NCBI RefSeq assembly: GCF_003952225.1
Contig: NZ_CP034437.1
Coordinates: 523,001 to 587,000, forward strand
DNA length: 64,000 bases
Source of the DNA: Paenibacillus albus
GTDB lineage: Bacteria; Bacillota; Bacilli; Paenibacillales; Paenibacillaceae
Direction: 5' to 3'
In this document: piece after piece, positions 25,936-34,733 of the stretch
Position numbering within the stretch: the stretch's first letter is position 1
How the letters are laid out: every line of letters begins with the position of its first letter
Notes under the pieces: model-generated
Seen by the model: the letters and a program-made list of their open reading frames with translations, nothing else
The model's database searches: none
What the model was told of the DNA's origin: nothing
Program-made: the position numbers and the translations under genes

Positions 25936-27459
25936 ATGCCTCAGGTTAGATGGCTCAAGCGTAGCCTTGCCGCAGTACTCTTGTCAGCAAGCACTGCTCT
26001 CGCCGTACCTGCTGCTATGGCAGCGCCAGTTGCTGTAACAACGCCTGCTGTTGTCTCAGCGTCAGCAATAACTTTTCAATCACAGGATATTGCAACCGTT
26101 CAGATGAGACATTCCGATATGACCTATGTTCCATTATTCGGCTCGCGCGAGACTGACAAGGCTTCAATCAAAAAAGTGACGGATATTATGAACCGACTGA
26201 TGAGCAAGGCTGAACCGGATACGGAATCGGCGTCGCTGGACAGCATGGCGATTTTTTTCTCAACCAAAGTGAATGCCACACTGACGGATGGTAACACATT
26301 CGGAATACTGATTAGCGGAGCGGATAAGCTATACTTCGACTATGCAGGCAACGACTACATGGCGAAGGACGCCGCAGCAGTGACTGAACTGAACAAGCTG
26401 CTTATTGCGCCGGACCAGACGGAGTACAGCACAAAGAAGCCTCAGATTGGGCAGCCTGTCCATATAAAAGGCAATGACGCTTTCAGCGAGCAAGGCATCC
26501 TACGCCTCTTTATCAATGAAAACGGGAACTTCGGCGGCTTAACTTCGGCTAGCGGCGTGTACTACCCTTCTCGCCAAGCGCTGCTCATCTACGAAGCGCC
26601 AATAACGCAAGGACGATATGACTTCACCTTCACGATGCCCGCCTATGGCAAAGCTTTAGACGGTTCGCTCAAACCGCTAAGCCTCGGCAAAAGGTGGATC
26701 TACTACGATACGGGCAGCTTAGCCAGTTCGACGGAGATGAATGTTACAGCACCGGCTAAGCCGATGCTATCCATTAACGGTATTCCGGTAAGCAATCCCG
26801 CGATGCAGCCCGTCGTTCAGAACGGCATCATGCTGCTGCCGATGCGGGCGCTCGCGAATGCGCTCAGTTGGCCGATTAATTGGGACGCCGCTCACAAAGC
26901 AGCTCTGCTCGGCGCAGTTCAGCCAGGCAGCGGGGCATTGGAGAAAGCTGGCGGAGGCTCGCTCTCCGTCTGGGTGAACGGGAAGCAGCTTACGGGGGCT
27001 GGCTCTAAGCCAGTGCTGCTGCACGGCGCGGTATATCTGCCACTGCGCGCTACGGCGGTGGCCTTCGGCAGCGCGGTCGATTGGACGCAAGCTGTACGCA
27101 GCGCCAACTTAACCGTGAAACCGCTGCTGATTGCGACGGATAAGTATGCTTCTGACGCGAGGAAGCTCGCCATTGCGAAGAGTATCAACGCTTATGTGAC
27201 CGCGCTCAATGGCCGCGATACGGTTGCGCTGAAGGCGCTGTTCACGAAGAGCCGCGAGGTGCAGCCGCCTTTCGAAGCTATCGGGCAGCGACTCATCACG
27301 AGCGTGAAGATCGATTCGTTCATGGATCGTCCGAGCGGAGCAATGCTAGCTGAAGTGTCGTTCACGTACTTGTTCGACCCGAATGCCCAGCAGCAAGGCG
27401 GTCGAGGAATTGTATTCGTGCAAGAGAACGGCGCATGGAAGATCTCCGATGTTGACTAA
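25936..27459 (+). CDS. Secreted protein with copper-amine-oxidase-N-type stalk domains
   Basis: 507 residues with a Sec signal peptide (basic start, hydrophobic residues 12-25, cut after AAMAA near residue 30). Residues ~60-270 match nothing I recognise. Residues ~270-400 hold two stalk-type units (LSINGIPV..., ILPMRALANALSWPINWD type; VWVNGKQL..., YLPLRATAVAFGSAVDW), common in Paenibacillus exported proteins and without catalytic role. The last ~100 residues resemble an NTF2-like fold (YVTALNGRDTVALKALF ... GAWKISDVD). GGGAGG precedes the ATG. Single gene with strong terminator. Confidence 0.85.
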   Translation: MPQVRWLKRSLAAVLLSASTALAVPAAMAAPVAVTTPAVVSASAITFQSQDIATVQMRHSDMTYVPLFGSRETDKASIKKVTDIMNRLMSKAEPDTESASLDSMAIFFSTKVNATLTDGNTFGILISGADKLYFDYAGNDYMAKDAAAVTELNKLLIAPDQTEYSTKKPQIGQPVHIKGNDAFSEQGILRLFINENGNFGGLTSASGVYYPSRQALLIYEAPITQGRYDFTFTMPAYGKALDGSLKPLSLGKRWIYYDTGSLASSTEMNVTAPAKPMLSINGIPVSNPAMQPVVQNGIMLLPMRALANALSWPINWDAAHKAALLGAVQPGSGALEKAGGGSLSVWVNGKQLTGAGSKPVLLHGAVYLPLRATAVAFGSAVDWTQAVRSANLTVKPLLIATDKYASDARKLAIAKSINAYVTALNGRDTVALKALFTKSREVQPPFEAIGQRLITSVKIDSFMDRPSGAMLAEVSFTYLFDPNAQQQGGRGIVFVQENGAWKISDVD

Positions 27460-27464
27460 ATGAT

Positions 27465-27513
27465 AAGAGCCGTTCATCCATGGGCTGATTGCCCATGGAT
27501 GAACGGCTCTTTT
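27465..27513. terminator. Bidirectional terminator
   Basis: Long perfect hairpin AAGAGCCGTTCATCCATGGGC with its complement, loop TGATT, T-run on the plus side. Serves the stalk protein gene and the convergent VOC gene. Confidence 0.92.
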
Positions 27514-27518
27514 ATCGG

Positions 27519-27917
27519 TTAATGACTCCCGGCTTGCGTTGCGATTTGCCAGCGTACGCCATAACGGTCCATCACCCGACCAAACAGGGTACCCCAGAAC
27601 ATGCGCTCGAGAGGCATCATGATTTTGCCGCCATCCGCCAGCTTGTAGAACACGGCTTCTGCTTCTTCATCGGTCTCAAACTCCATCGTCAGATCAAGCC
27701 CGTTGCCGCGCTCAACTGGTCCTGCATCAGCCATATAGAACAGCAATCCGGCCGCTTGAAGCACAAGATGCATCACGCCATTATCATCATCCTTCGATGC
27801 GCCAGGCATTTCGCTGTACGTTTGAACACTAAGAATCTCGCCGCCGAGAGCCTCCGCGTAGAAGCCCGCCTGCTCCCTTGCGTTATCGGAATAAATGTAT
27901 GGACGAAGCTTCGTCAT
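27519..27917 (-). CDS. VOC/glyoxalase-family protein, PhnB-like
   Basis: 132 residues of the vicinal-oxygen-chelate fold: LRPYIYSDNAREQAGFYAEALGG at the start, MHLVLQAAGLLFYMAD in the middle and the closing WGTLFGRVMDRYGVRWQI. This matches the PhnB/3-demethylubiquinone methyltransferase-like group often called glyoxalase/bleomycin-resistance-like. Substrate not predictable. Confidence 0.88.
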   Translation of the reverse strand: MTKLRPYIYSDNAREQAGFYAEALGGEILSVQTYSEMPGASKDDDNGVMHLVLQAAGLLFYMADAGPVERGNGLDLTMEFETDEEAEAVFYKLADGGKIMMPLERMFWGTLFGRVMDRYGVRWQIATQAGSH

Positions 27918-28059
27918 CTCTAACGCCTCCTTATGAAAAGTTGCCCAAGTTGCAATAGCTCAAGTGTAGCAAAATGAGAGGTGGGGATAAAGTTCAGAGA
28001 CTGTAAAAGGGGACTCCGTACTGGATTGGCATGCATATTGCAGGCGGGAGAGGCAGCAT

Positions 28060-28612
28060 TCAGGGAGTATTTGTCCTCTCAGCTGGTGGAGCGCCGATTG
28101 TCGGCTGCTATTCGTGGTGAGAGCACGTATTTGTGCTCTCAGTTTGTGCGAGCGCCACATCCGAGTTCGGAGTTTGGCTAACGAATCGCACACACCTTAT
28201 TCGCGCCAAAATAGCGTCATTAATACTGTAACGAACTGAGGTAGCACTATTGGGCGGATTATCGATGTAAATCGGCTCCTTTGCTGCAAATAGCGTCATT
28301 CCAGTTCGTTACAACTCCCAAACCCTCCAAACCGGCCCAATAACGTTCGCTGGGTTCGTTAGCACAGGGAGCTGACTCTTAGTCAGCGGAGTTTGTGCAT
28401 ATTTGACTTAACGGAAGGTGCCTGGGCAGCCCGGATAAAGGTGAAGGTGCCTGGGTTTGAGCGGTGAGAGAGGCTTTCCCCTCTCTCGTGTGCTTATCTT
28501 GGCCATTTCGTGCTGTTTTACCTCGTTTCGCTTGGCGAGAGAGGCTTTCTCCGCTCTCGTGTGCTTATCTCGGCCATTTCGTGTGCTGAGAGAGGCTTTT
28601 TCCTCTCTCAAC
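28060..28612 (+). repeat. Array C: mixed palindromes in a 0.7-kb gap
   Basis: The 27918-28627 gap has no gene. It holds a GAGAGCAC/GTGCTCTC palindrome at 28119 with a decayed copy 60 bp earlier; TAACGAA half-sites at 28179 and 28229 (50 bp apart) and TTCGTTA ends at 28311 and 28361 (50 bp apart), with AATAGCGTCATT repeated at 28209 and 28289; then GAGAGAGG/CCTCTCTC palindromes at 28466, 28537 and 28588 (spacing 71, 51). The last spacers share TGTGCTTATCT and GGCCATTTCGTG. A direct repeat GAAGGTGCCTGGG occurs at 28414 and 28443. The array ends 17 bp beyond the GNAT stop. Confidence 0.8.
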
Positions 28613-28627
28613 GTCACCTCGCGCGGA

Positions 28628-29152
28628 TCAACCACCGCTGCGAGTGATCCAGAAGCGCTTCACGACGTTGCCGTGAGCTTCGGTGAAGCTCGACTCGTAC
28701 TGGCCGCCGCAGCCAAGAATGGTGCGTTCCGAGCCAATGTTGCCATCGTCGCAGCAGACGAGCACTTCGCGGATGCCCAGCGCGTCGGTCTTTTGCAGCG
28801 CTTGTGCAAGAATCTGGGACGCGTAGCCTTTGCGCCGCTCTGACGGAATGACGCCGTAGCCGATATGACCGCCGCTCTCAAGCAGCTTCTGGTTCAATCT
28901 GTGACGGATGTTGACTGCTCCAACCACCTTGTCCGCTTCATCGAGCAGCCAATAGGTCGACCCCGGCACCCAACCCTCTTGCAGCTTCTCCTCCAGATGA
29001 GCCTCGTTCAATTCGCGCACATAGGCGTCAAAATCGCTCGGATCCACACTAACCACCCACGGCACGATATCTTCTCCACTTGCGATCCATTCCTCATAAA
29101 AAGCCATATATGATTCCTTCAGTTCCGTCGATGGTTTCACTAATTTAGCCAT
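28628..29152 (-). CDS. GNAT-family N-acetyltransferase
   Basis: About 174 residues. The acetyl-CoA site is visible as HIGYGVIPSERRKGYASQIL, followed by ALGIREVLVCCDDGNIGSERT, typical of the RimJ-like branch. ATG 29152 is chosen over upstream starts because AAAGGTGG lies 7 bp before it and the longer frame runs through the helicase terminator. Substrate unknown. Array C begins just beyond the stop. Confidence 0.88.
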   Translation of the reverse strand: MAKLVKPSTELKESYMAFYEEWIASGEDIVPWVVSVDPSDFDAYVRELNEAHLEEKLQEGWVPGSTYWLLDEADKVVGAVNIRHRLNQKLLESGGHIGYGVIPSERRKGYASQILAQALQKTDALGIREVLVCCDDGNIGSERTILGCGGQYESSFTEAHGNVVKRFWITRSGG

Positions 29153-29184
29153 ACAGTATCCACCTTTCATCACTATGCTGTAAA

Positions 29185-29230
29185 TAAAAAAAGGCAGGGC
29201 ACCGAATACGATCATCCTGTGCCTTGCCTT
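29185..29230 (-). terminator. Terminator of the DEAD-box helicase gene
   Basis: AAGGCA-GGCAC pairs with GTGCC-TGCCTT; on the minus strand a run of seven T follows. It lies 18 bp after the helicase stop. Confidence 0.88.
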
Positions 29231-29248
29231 GTAGCTCACTACTTCCTG

Positions 29249-31126
29249 TTAACGCGTCCGACCGCGCTGTGACGAACGACCGCCAGCGCCTGGCTTGCCG
29301 CCGCCACCTGGGCGACCACCGCCCGACCGACCGCCGCCTGACGGACGACCGCCACCACCGCTGCGACTCCGATCGCCGCCGCTTCCTGACGGACGGCCTC
29401 CGCCACCGCTGCGGCTCCGCTCACCGCTGCCCGATGCACCGCTGCTGCCGCGACCACGCTCGCCGCTGCCAGGGAACTGCGGCGCTGCGCCCGCGCGCCC
29501 ACCGCTGCGCGGCGCGGAAGCACCGCTTGCTCCGCGGCCACGCGTGCCTTCGCCGCGGCTGAAGCTCGCTTCGCGAGGAGCACCGCCGGCGCCTTCCTCG
29601 CGCGCCGGCGTGCTGTAACGCCCGCGACCTCCGCGCGTCGCGTCACCGCTGCCACTGCGCGATGACCCCGATCCCGCCGCCGCTACACGACCACGGCCGC
29701 GCGGCGCTTCCGATCTTGCCGCAGCGCCCCATTGCGGCGACTCTGCGTCGCGCGCCGCGCCACGGCCTTCGCCGCGCTTCGCTGCTGCGCCATAGGCGCC
29801 TCCGCCTGCGGAACGCTTCTCGCCGCCAGCTTCGCCACGGCCACGAGCCGCTCCCGCTTCGCCGCGAGGTCCACGCCCCGGTCCGCCTGAGCGACCGCCC
29901 GACCGGCCGCCGCCAGCTCCAGCTCCGCCTCTGCGGCCCTCGCCACGGCGGCCGCCTTCGCCGCGCTCGCGCTTGTCAGCCTGCTTGACCGCTTCACGAA
30001 CGACCGCTACGCCGCCGCGGCTGTTCTCGCGCGGAATCGTCTGATGGATGCCTCTCTCGATAGCAGCCAGCTCCAGACGATCATGCGGCGACACAAGCGT
30101 AATCGCAATGCCGTCCTCGCCGGCACGGCCTGTACGACCGATCCGGTGAATATAGCCCTCGGCATTCTCCGGAATGTCATAGTTGAAGACATGCGTCACG
30201 CCTTCAACATCAAGACCGCGCGCAGCAACGTCTGTTGCCACAAGCAATTGCAGCTTCGCATCGCGGAACCGCTTCATGACTTGCTCGCGCTTCGCTTGCG
30301 AGAGGTCACCGTGCAGCTCGTCGCTGACAAAACCTTTTTCCTGCAAATAATCGTTCAGCGCACTCACGCGCTTCTTCGTCCGGCAGAAAATAACGCCCAA
30401 ATACGGGTTGTGCTCTTCCAGCAGCCGCTTCAGATGCTCTTCCTTGCCTTTCGCGCTCACTTCCACCGCCAGCTGGCGAATCGCCTTCACCGTCACCTGC
30501 GGCGCACGAACCGTAATATCCTTCGGCTCAATCATGAACCGAGCTGCGAGCGAACGCACGCCAGCCGGCATCGTCGCCGAGAACAGCATCGTCTGCTTAC
30601 GGTACGGCATTTGCTGCAAAATTTCCTCGACCTCAGTCAGGAAGCCCATGTGCAGCATTTGATCGGCCTCATCAAGCACGAGCATTTTGACCGCGCCAAG
30701 CGAAATCGTCCCTCTGCGAATATGATCGAGCAAACGACCCGGCGTTGCTACAACGATATGGACCGCACGCTTCAGCTTGCGCAGCTGCGACTCCACATCT
30801 TGTCCACCATAAACTGCAAGCACGCTGAATTCTTCACGCGTAGCAAGACGTTTCTTAAGCTCCGTCGTAATTTGCAGCGCCAGCTCGCGCGTCGGCGTCA
30901 GAATCAAGCCTTGCAGCTGATCGCGATCCGCTCTGATTTTCTCCAGCATCGGAAGCAGGAACGCGAGCGTCTTGCCCGTTCCCGTCTGCGCCTGACAGAT
31001 AACGTCACTGCCCTGCAAAATAACCGGTATCGCGCCTTCCTGGATCGGCGTCGCCTCCTGAATCCCTTCATTCCGAAGCGATTGCGTCCGCTCCTTGCCA
31101 ATACCTAATTGTTCAAAACCTGCCAA
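29249..31126 (-). CDS. DEAD-box RNA helicase with long Arg/Gly-rich tail
   Basis: About 625 residues; ATP-dependent RNA unwinding in ribosome assembly, mRNA decay or cold adaptation. Core motifs: Q-motif [23 protein letters not shown] (I), PTRELALQ (Ia), TPGRLLDHI (Ib), DEAD (II), SAT (III), RGLDVEGV (V) and [10 protein letters not shown] (VI), all within ~370 residues. From ~residue 385 the protein is ~240 residues of Gly, Arg, Ser and Ala with many RGG/SGG units, much longer than usual and probably disordered RNA-binding. The start is likely TTG 31126, with GAGGTGG 5 bp upstream; the open frame runs further to 31213. Confidence 0.92.
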   Translation of the reverse strand: MAGFEQLGIGKERTQSLRNEGIQEATPIQEGAIPVILQGSDVICQAQTGTGKTLAFLLPMLEKIRADRDQLQGLILTPTRELALQITTELKKRLATREEFSVLAVYGGQDVESQLRKLKRAVHIVVATPGRLLDHIRRGTISLGAVKMLVLDEADQMLHMGFLTEVEEILQQMPYRKQTMLFSATMPAGVRSLAARFMIEPKDITVRAPQVTVKAIRQLAVEVSAKGKEEHLKRLLEEHNPYLGVIFCRTKKRVSALNDYLQEKGFVSDELHGDLSQAKREQVMKRFRDAKLQLLVATDVAARGLDVEGVTHVFNYDIPENAEGYIHRIGRTGRAGEDGIAITLVSPHDRLELAAIERGIHQTIPRENSRGGVAVVREAVKQADKRERGEGGRRGEGRRGGAGAGGGRSGGRSGGPGRGPRGEAGAARGRGEAGGEKRSAGGGAYGAAAKRGEGRGAARDAESPQWGAAARSEAPRGRGRVAAAGSGSSRSGSGDATRGGRGRYSTPAREEGAGGAPREASFSRGEGTRGRGASGASAPRSGGRAGAAPQFPGSGERGRGSSGASGSGERSRSGGGGRPSGSGGDRSRSGGGGRPSGGGRSGGGRPGGGGKPGAGGRSSQRGRTR

Positions 31127-31267
31127 TAGATCCACCTCATTTATGTTTACAAACCTGCCGTTCAAAATGAAACGAAGCCGTCCCCAAAAGCACGGCGGCG
31201 GCTGCATATTCACCTCTGTAAAAATCCGGTACTCCTATCGTACCACATTCAGGAGCTGATCATGTAC

Positions 31268-32413
31268 TTATTGCGGCTCCGAATAAGGCGTTTTCTGATA
31301 AAAATAGTTCGGTTTCAGCTCTGTTTCCTCATATCTCGTATGAAAAACAGCCGTGGTCGCCGGGGACAGCGGCGGAATGAGCCATGACCATCGCCCGGTT
31401 GGGATGCGGCCTCGCTGCCGCTCCTTCTCCGCAAACAAGCTGAACTGCTTGCTGGCTGTATGGTGATCGACGATCGTGACCCCTTTTTCCTTATAAGAAT
31501 GCAGTACCGCCACGTTCAGCTCCACAAGCGCCCGATCGCGCCACAGCGTCGATTCTCTGCTCGTATCAAGCCCCATCAGCGTACCCACTGTGGGCAGCAT
31601 GTTATACCTAAACGGGTCTGCCAGGTTGCGCGCGCCAATCTCGGTCCCCATGTACCAGCCGTTGAAAGGTGCCGCCGTGTAGTGCAGGCCGCCGATCTCA
31701 AGCCGCATGCTGCTGACAAAAGGAACCCCGTACCACCTCAGCCCCAGCTCTTCAAAAGCAGGCAGATCCGGGTGCGTCAGCGGAACCTCGAGGACAAGCT
31801 CCGCGGGAACTTCGAACCACTCCGGCGGTTCTTGTCCGATCTGAACGACGAGCGGCAGCACGTCAAAAGCCGTCCCTGCACCGCGCCAGCCCAGCTGTTC
31901 GCACACCTGAGTCAGTTCGAGCGAAATCGGATCGCCGAGCACTGTGCCATCCTTCTGCTCGTAGCCCGCATAACGAACCAACTGGTCGTTCCACAGCCGA
32001 ATACGAGGTTTTTCCGCATCGACCGACGGGGCGAAAATCGTAATCGTTGGCAATATTTTACCGCCGTTCGTGGCATATTCCATATGCCTGAACACGCCCC
32101 CCGCCACATCAGCCGCGGTTTGCGCGCTTCGCGCATCCTGCACAATGAGCGAGTCCCAGAACAGTCGTCCGATGCAGCGGTTGCTGTTTCTCCACGCGAG
32201 CTTCGCACCGTAGGCAAGCTCCTCCGACGTTTGCGTGTAAGTGCCTGTAGCCTCGATTTCACTGGCGATTTGATTCAGCCTTGCCGCGATGGACGAGTCT
32301 GCAATGGAGAGCTCGCTGCCGTATTGTTTCAAGTACGTTTCCGCCTCATGGAGAAGCTGATTAGCGTGGCTCCTCGCAGCGTCGGTGTGATTTTGCAAAT
32401 GCGTGTTCATCAT
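31268..32413 (-). CDS. nos: Nitric oxide synthase oxygenase
   Basis: 381 residues, the size of bacterial NOS, which lacks the reductase domain and uses cellular reductases to turn arginine into NO and citrulline. The heme thiolate is C80 in WRNSNRCIGR; the arginine-binding Glu is E258 in GWYMGTEIGARN. Further family segments are FRHMEYATNGGKILP, RYAGY and the C-terminal TGRWSWLIPPLSPA. All key residues are present. In Bacillus NO protects against oxidants and antibiotics. It is divergent from an ene-reductase gene. hmp, 7 kb away, would remove excess NO. Confidence 0.96.
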   Translation of the reverse strand: MMNTHLQNHTDAARSHANQLLHEAETYLKQYGSELSIADSSIAARLNQIASEIEATGTYTQTSEELAYGAKLAWRNSNRCIGRLFWDSLIVQDARSAQTAADVAGGVFRHMEYATNGGKILPTITIFAPSVDAEKPRIRLWNDQLVRYAGYEQKDGTVLGDPISLELTQVCEQLGWRGAGTAFDVLPLVVQIGQEPPEWFEVPAELVLEVPLTHPDLPAFEELGLRWYGVPFVSSMRLEIGGLHYTAAPFNGWYMGTEIGARNLADPFRYNMLPTVGTLMGLDTSRESTLWRDRALVELNVAVLHSYKEKGVTIVDHHTASKQFSLFAEKERQRGRIPTGRWSWLIPPLSPATTAVFHTRYEETELKPNYFYQKTPYSEPQ

Positions 32414-32505
32414 GATGGAATAACCCCTGCCTGTTGGTGATTGTTGCTGTTAGTATACCGGATTTGGGAGGGCAATGCTGTGACGGGTATGTGTGGATTT
32501 GCATT

Positions 32506-32538
32506 TCACTTTCAAAATGTAAGTGACTCGTTTATACT
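32506..32538 (+). promoter_or_regulatory. Promoter and palindromic operator of the ene-reductase gene
   Basis: TCACTT and AAGTGA arms form a 21-bp imperfect palindrome (32506-32526) that overlaps a weak -35 (TTTCAA, 32510-32515). TATACT (32533-32538) lies 17 bp further. This layout fits a repressor such as those controlling electrophile-stress genes; the regulator is not identified. Confidence 0.5.
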
Positions 32539-32587
32539 TGGCATTGTGTAGAAAGATGAGCCAACGCTCAAGGAGGAGTGAAGTGAG

Positions 32588-33622
32588 ATGAATCGTTTAT
32601 CGACCCCTTTTGCATCGAAGGGCCTGCATTTGAAGAACCGGATCGTCATGGCGCCGATGTGCCAGTATTCGGTTGAAACGAATGACGGCATACCAAACGA
32701 ATGGCATTATGTACACTACGTTTCTCGCGCTATTGGCGGTGCGGGACTTATTCTTATGGAGATGACCGACGTGGAGCCGGACGGTCGCATTACGGACCAA
32801 TGTCTTGGCCTATGGTCGGATGAGCAAATTCCGGCATTTCGCCGAATTATTGATGAAGTGCATCGTCACGGTGCCAAAATCGGGATTCAAATTGCCCACG
32901 CAGGACGTAAAGCGGAGGATGCTTTGGAGCCAGTCGCTCCATCGGCGATTGCATTCAATGATTCCTATCGCACGCCGCGCGCGCTTCGGATTGATGAGAT
33001 TGAAGGGCTCGTCGTGAAGTTCAAGGAAGCTGCACGCCGTGCTGTTGAAGCAGGCGCCGATACGATTGAGCTGCACGGTGCGCACGGTTATTTAATCCAT
33101 CAGTTCCACTCGCGTGTTGTGAATAAGCGAGAGGACGAGTATGGCCGGGATCTTGCCAAGTTCGGCTGCGAGGTTGTCGCGGCTGTCAAAAGCGTGATGC
33201 CCGCAGATATGCCGCTCGTTATGCGCGTATCTGCAGCAGAATTCTCCGATGGGGGCTACACCGTGGAGGAAGGCATCGAGATTTTCCGGCGGTACTTGGA
33301 CGCGGGCGTGGATATTTTTCACGCATCGAGCGGCGGCGAGGCGCCGGTTGGGTCGGTTAAGCCGGCGATTTATCCCGGCTATCAAGTGCCTTTGGCCCGC
33401 GCGATGAAGGACGTGCTCGGCGTGCCTGTCATCGCCGTCGGCTTGCTCGACGAGCCAAAGCTGGCCGACGCAACGCTGGCGCATGGCAACGCCGACCTCG
33501 TCGCGGTCGCGCGCGGCATGCTTCGCGACCCGTACTGGGCGCTGCACGCGCTGCAGGCGACCGCTGGGAAGAGCGGCAATGCCGCAGAGTGGATTCCGCA
33601 CCAGTACCAGCGCGGGTATTGA
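32588..33622 (+). CDS. namA: NADPH-dependent ene-reductase of the Old Yellow Enzyme family, NamA/YqjM-like
   Basis: 344-residue FMN enzyme that reduces electrophilic alkenes with NADPH. KNRIVMAPMCQYS includes C25 near the flavin, as in YqjM; IQIAHAGRKA, ELHGAHGYLIHQF (the two substrate-binding His), SRVVNKREDEYG and AVARGMLRDPYW (phosphate and C-terminal finger) are all typical. AAGGAGGAG precedes the ATG. It probably forms one unit with the cupin gene 48 bp downstream. The operator-like site upstream suggests induction by quinones or other electrophiles. Confidence 0.92.
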   Translation: MNRLSTPFASKGLHLKNRIVMAPMCQYSVETNDGIPNEWHYVHYVSRAIGGAGLILMEMTDVEPDGRITDQCLGLWSDEQIPAFRRIIDEVHRHGAKIGIQIAHAGRKAEDALEPVAPSAIAFNDSYRTPRALRIDEIEGLVVKFKEAARRAVEAGADTIELHGAHGYLIHQFHSRVVNKREDEYGRDLAKFGCEVVAAVKSVMPADMPLVMRVSAAEFSDGGYTVEEGIEIFRRYLDAGVDIFHASSGGEAPVGSVKPAIYPGYQVPLARAMKDVLGVPVIAVGLLDEPKLADATLAHGNADLVAVARGMLRDPYWALHALQATAGKSGNAAEWIPHQYQRGY

Positions 33623-33670
33623 TCCTTTGAGACAGCTAGCGGTGCGATGAAAGAGTAAGGTGGAAGTAGC

Positions 33671-34009
33671 ATGAAAGTAAGCAAACACAGTGCGGAGCAC
33701 TACGTGTGGGGCGATGTGTGCGATGGCTGGCATCTTGTGAAGGATGAACGTCTGAGCATCATCCACGAGCGCATGCCTGCGGGCACGAGCGAGGTTCGTC
33801 ACTATCACGAGCAATCGCGACAGTTCTTCTTTGTACTGACTGGCTCGCTCGCGATTGAGTTAGGCGGCGAGGTGGTCGAGCTTGAGCCGCAGGAAGGCGT
33901 AGAGGTACCACCTCTGACGCCGCACCAAGTGCGCAACGTCTCCGGCGAGGCAGCGGAGTTCCTCGTCATCTCATCGCCGACAACGCGCGGCGACCGGCAT
34001 AAAGCTTGA
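33671..34009 (+). CDS. Small cupin-domain protein
   Basis: 112 residues, a single cupin barrel. Metal-site motifs are EVRHYHEQSRQFFFVLTG (His-x-His ... Gln/Glu) and LTPHQVRN with the last His. Such proteins are isomerases, dioxygenases or sensors; no specific reaction can be named. AAGGTGG precedes the start. It follows namA closely and has a strong terminator. Confidence 0.85.
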   Translation: MKVSKHSAEHYVWGDVCDGWHLVKDERLSIIHERMPAGTSEVRHYHEQSRQFFFVLTGSLAIELGGEVVELEPQEGVEVPPLTPHQVRNVSGEAAEFLVISSPTTRGDRHKA

Positions 34010-34014
34010 AATGA

Positions 34015-34054
34015 TAAAAGCTTAGAGTCAGCTGGACTGACTCTAAGCTTTTTT
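34015..34054 (+). terminator. Terminator after the namA-cupin unit
   Basis: AAAAGCTTAGAGTCAG pairs with CTGACTCTAAGCTTTT with a short loop and a T-run, directly after the cupin stop. Confidence 0.92.
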
Positions 34055-34221
34055 GCTTTGGCATGAGCGGCCGCTCGGGCGGGTATCGAGCTTGGCTTTG
34101 AGTGCCTCGGGTGACTCTGCGGCCCAGGAGTAGTCATGTGTAGCAGACCAAGCACATTCTACCTCGTTAGTTGGAATCCACCCTCGAATCAAGCTTGCAC
34201 GCTAAACTAACCAAATTTACC

Positions 34222-34675
34222 GAGAGTCAGAATTCACCACTCTCAAGCATAAAATCGCCTTACTGCGCTACTCGAAAGGTCTACTTCGGAACTCTCAAAT
34301 AGCTCGCCTCGACAAACTAGCCTTCTTTTGCGACTGAGAGTCGAATTTCAAGACTCTCACGCATGAGATCGCGCCATGCAGCCATTGAAAGTGCGATTTC
34401 CGGCCTCTCCGTGCATTGCCCGACTTGTTTCCAAAGGGTTTAGGCCAACTGAGAGACCGTATATGTTCTCTCCGCCTTCTTCTCGTGCCTTTCACCGCCA
34501 ATATTCACTTCGAGAGCACATATAGGTTCTCTCAGCATGATTTCCACATGATTTCTCGCACGAGAGCACATATACGCGCTCTCAACTCGCGAAACCTCTG
34601 AGAGAGGCTTTTTCCTCTCTCAACACTCGTTTCACGCGTTTCCGCTCCCCGAGAGAGGCTTTTCCCGCTCGCACC
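34222..34675 (+). repeat. Array D of spaced GAGAG/CTCTC palindromes (9 elements)
   Basis: Elements start at 34222, 34274, 34336, 34387, 34451, 34512, 34562, 34600 and 34651 (spacing 52, 62, 51, 64, 61, 50, 38, 51). Several stem types follow each other: GAGAGT/ACTCTC and GAGAGTC/GACTCTC, then GAGAGA/TCTCTC and GAGAGC/GCTCTC with CATATA-type loops, then GAGAGAGG/CCTCTCTC. The first 34055-34220 part of the gap shows nothing I can name. No gene lies in 34010-34733. Confidence 0.85.
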
Positions 34676-34733
34676 ACCAACAGCGCTCTCCGCGCCGGAA
34701 CGGCACCACTTACTCGGCGCGCCTCTCGTCAGC

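Noticed and set aside
28414..28455. Direct repeat GAAGGTGCCTGGG, two copies 29 bp apart, as an attachment site
   Set aside because: Too short and close together, with no integrase or inserted segment between the copies.
29295..29618. Pro/Arg-rich plus-strand frames opposite the helicase tail
   Set aside because: Antisense of the RGG low-complexity region; high GC removes stop codons by chance.
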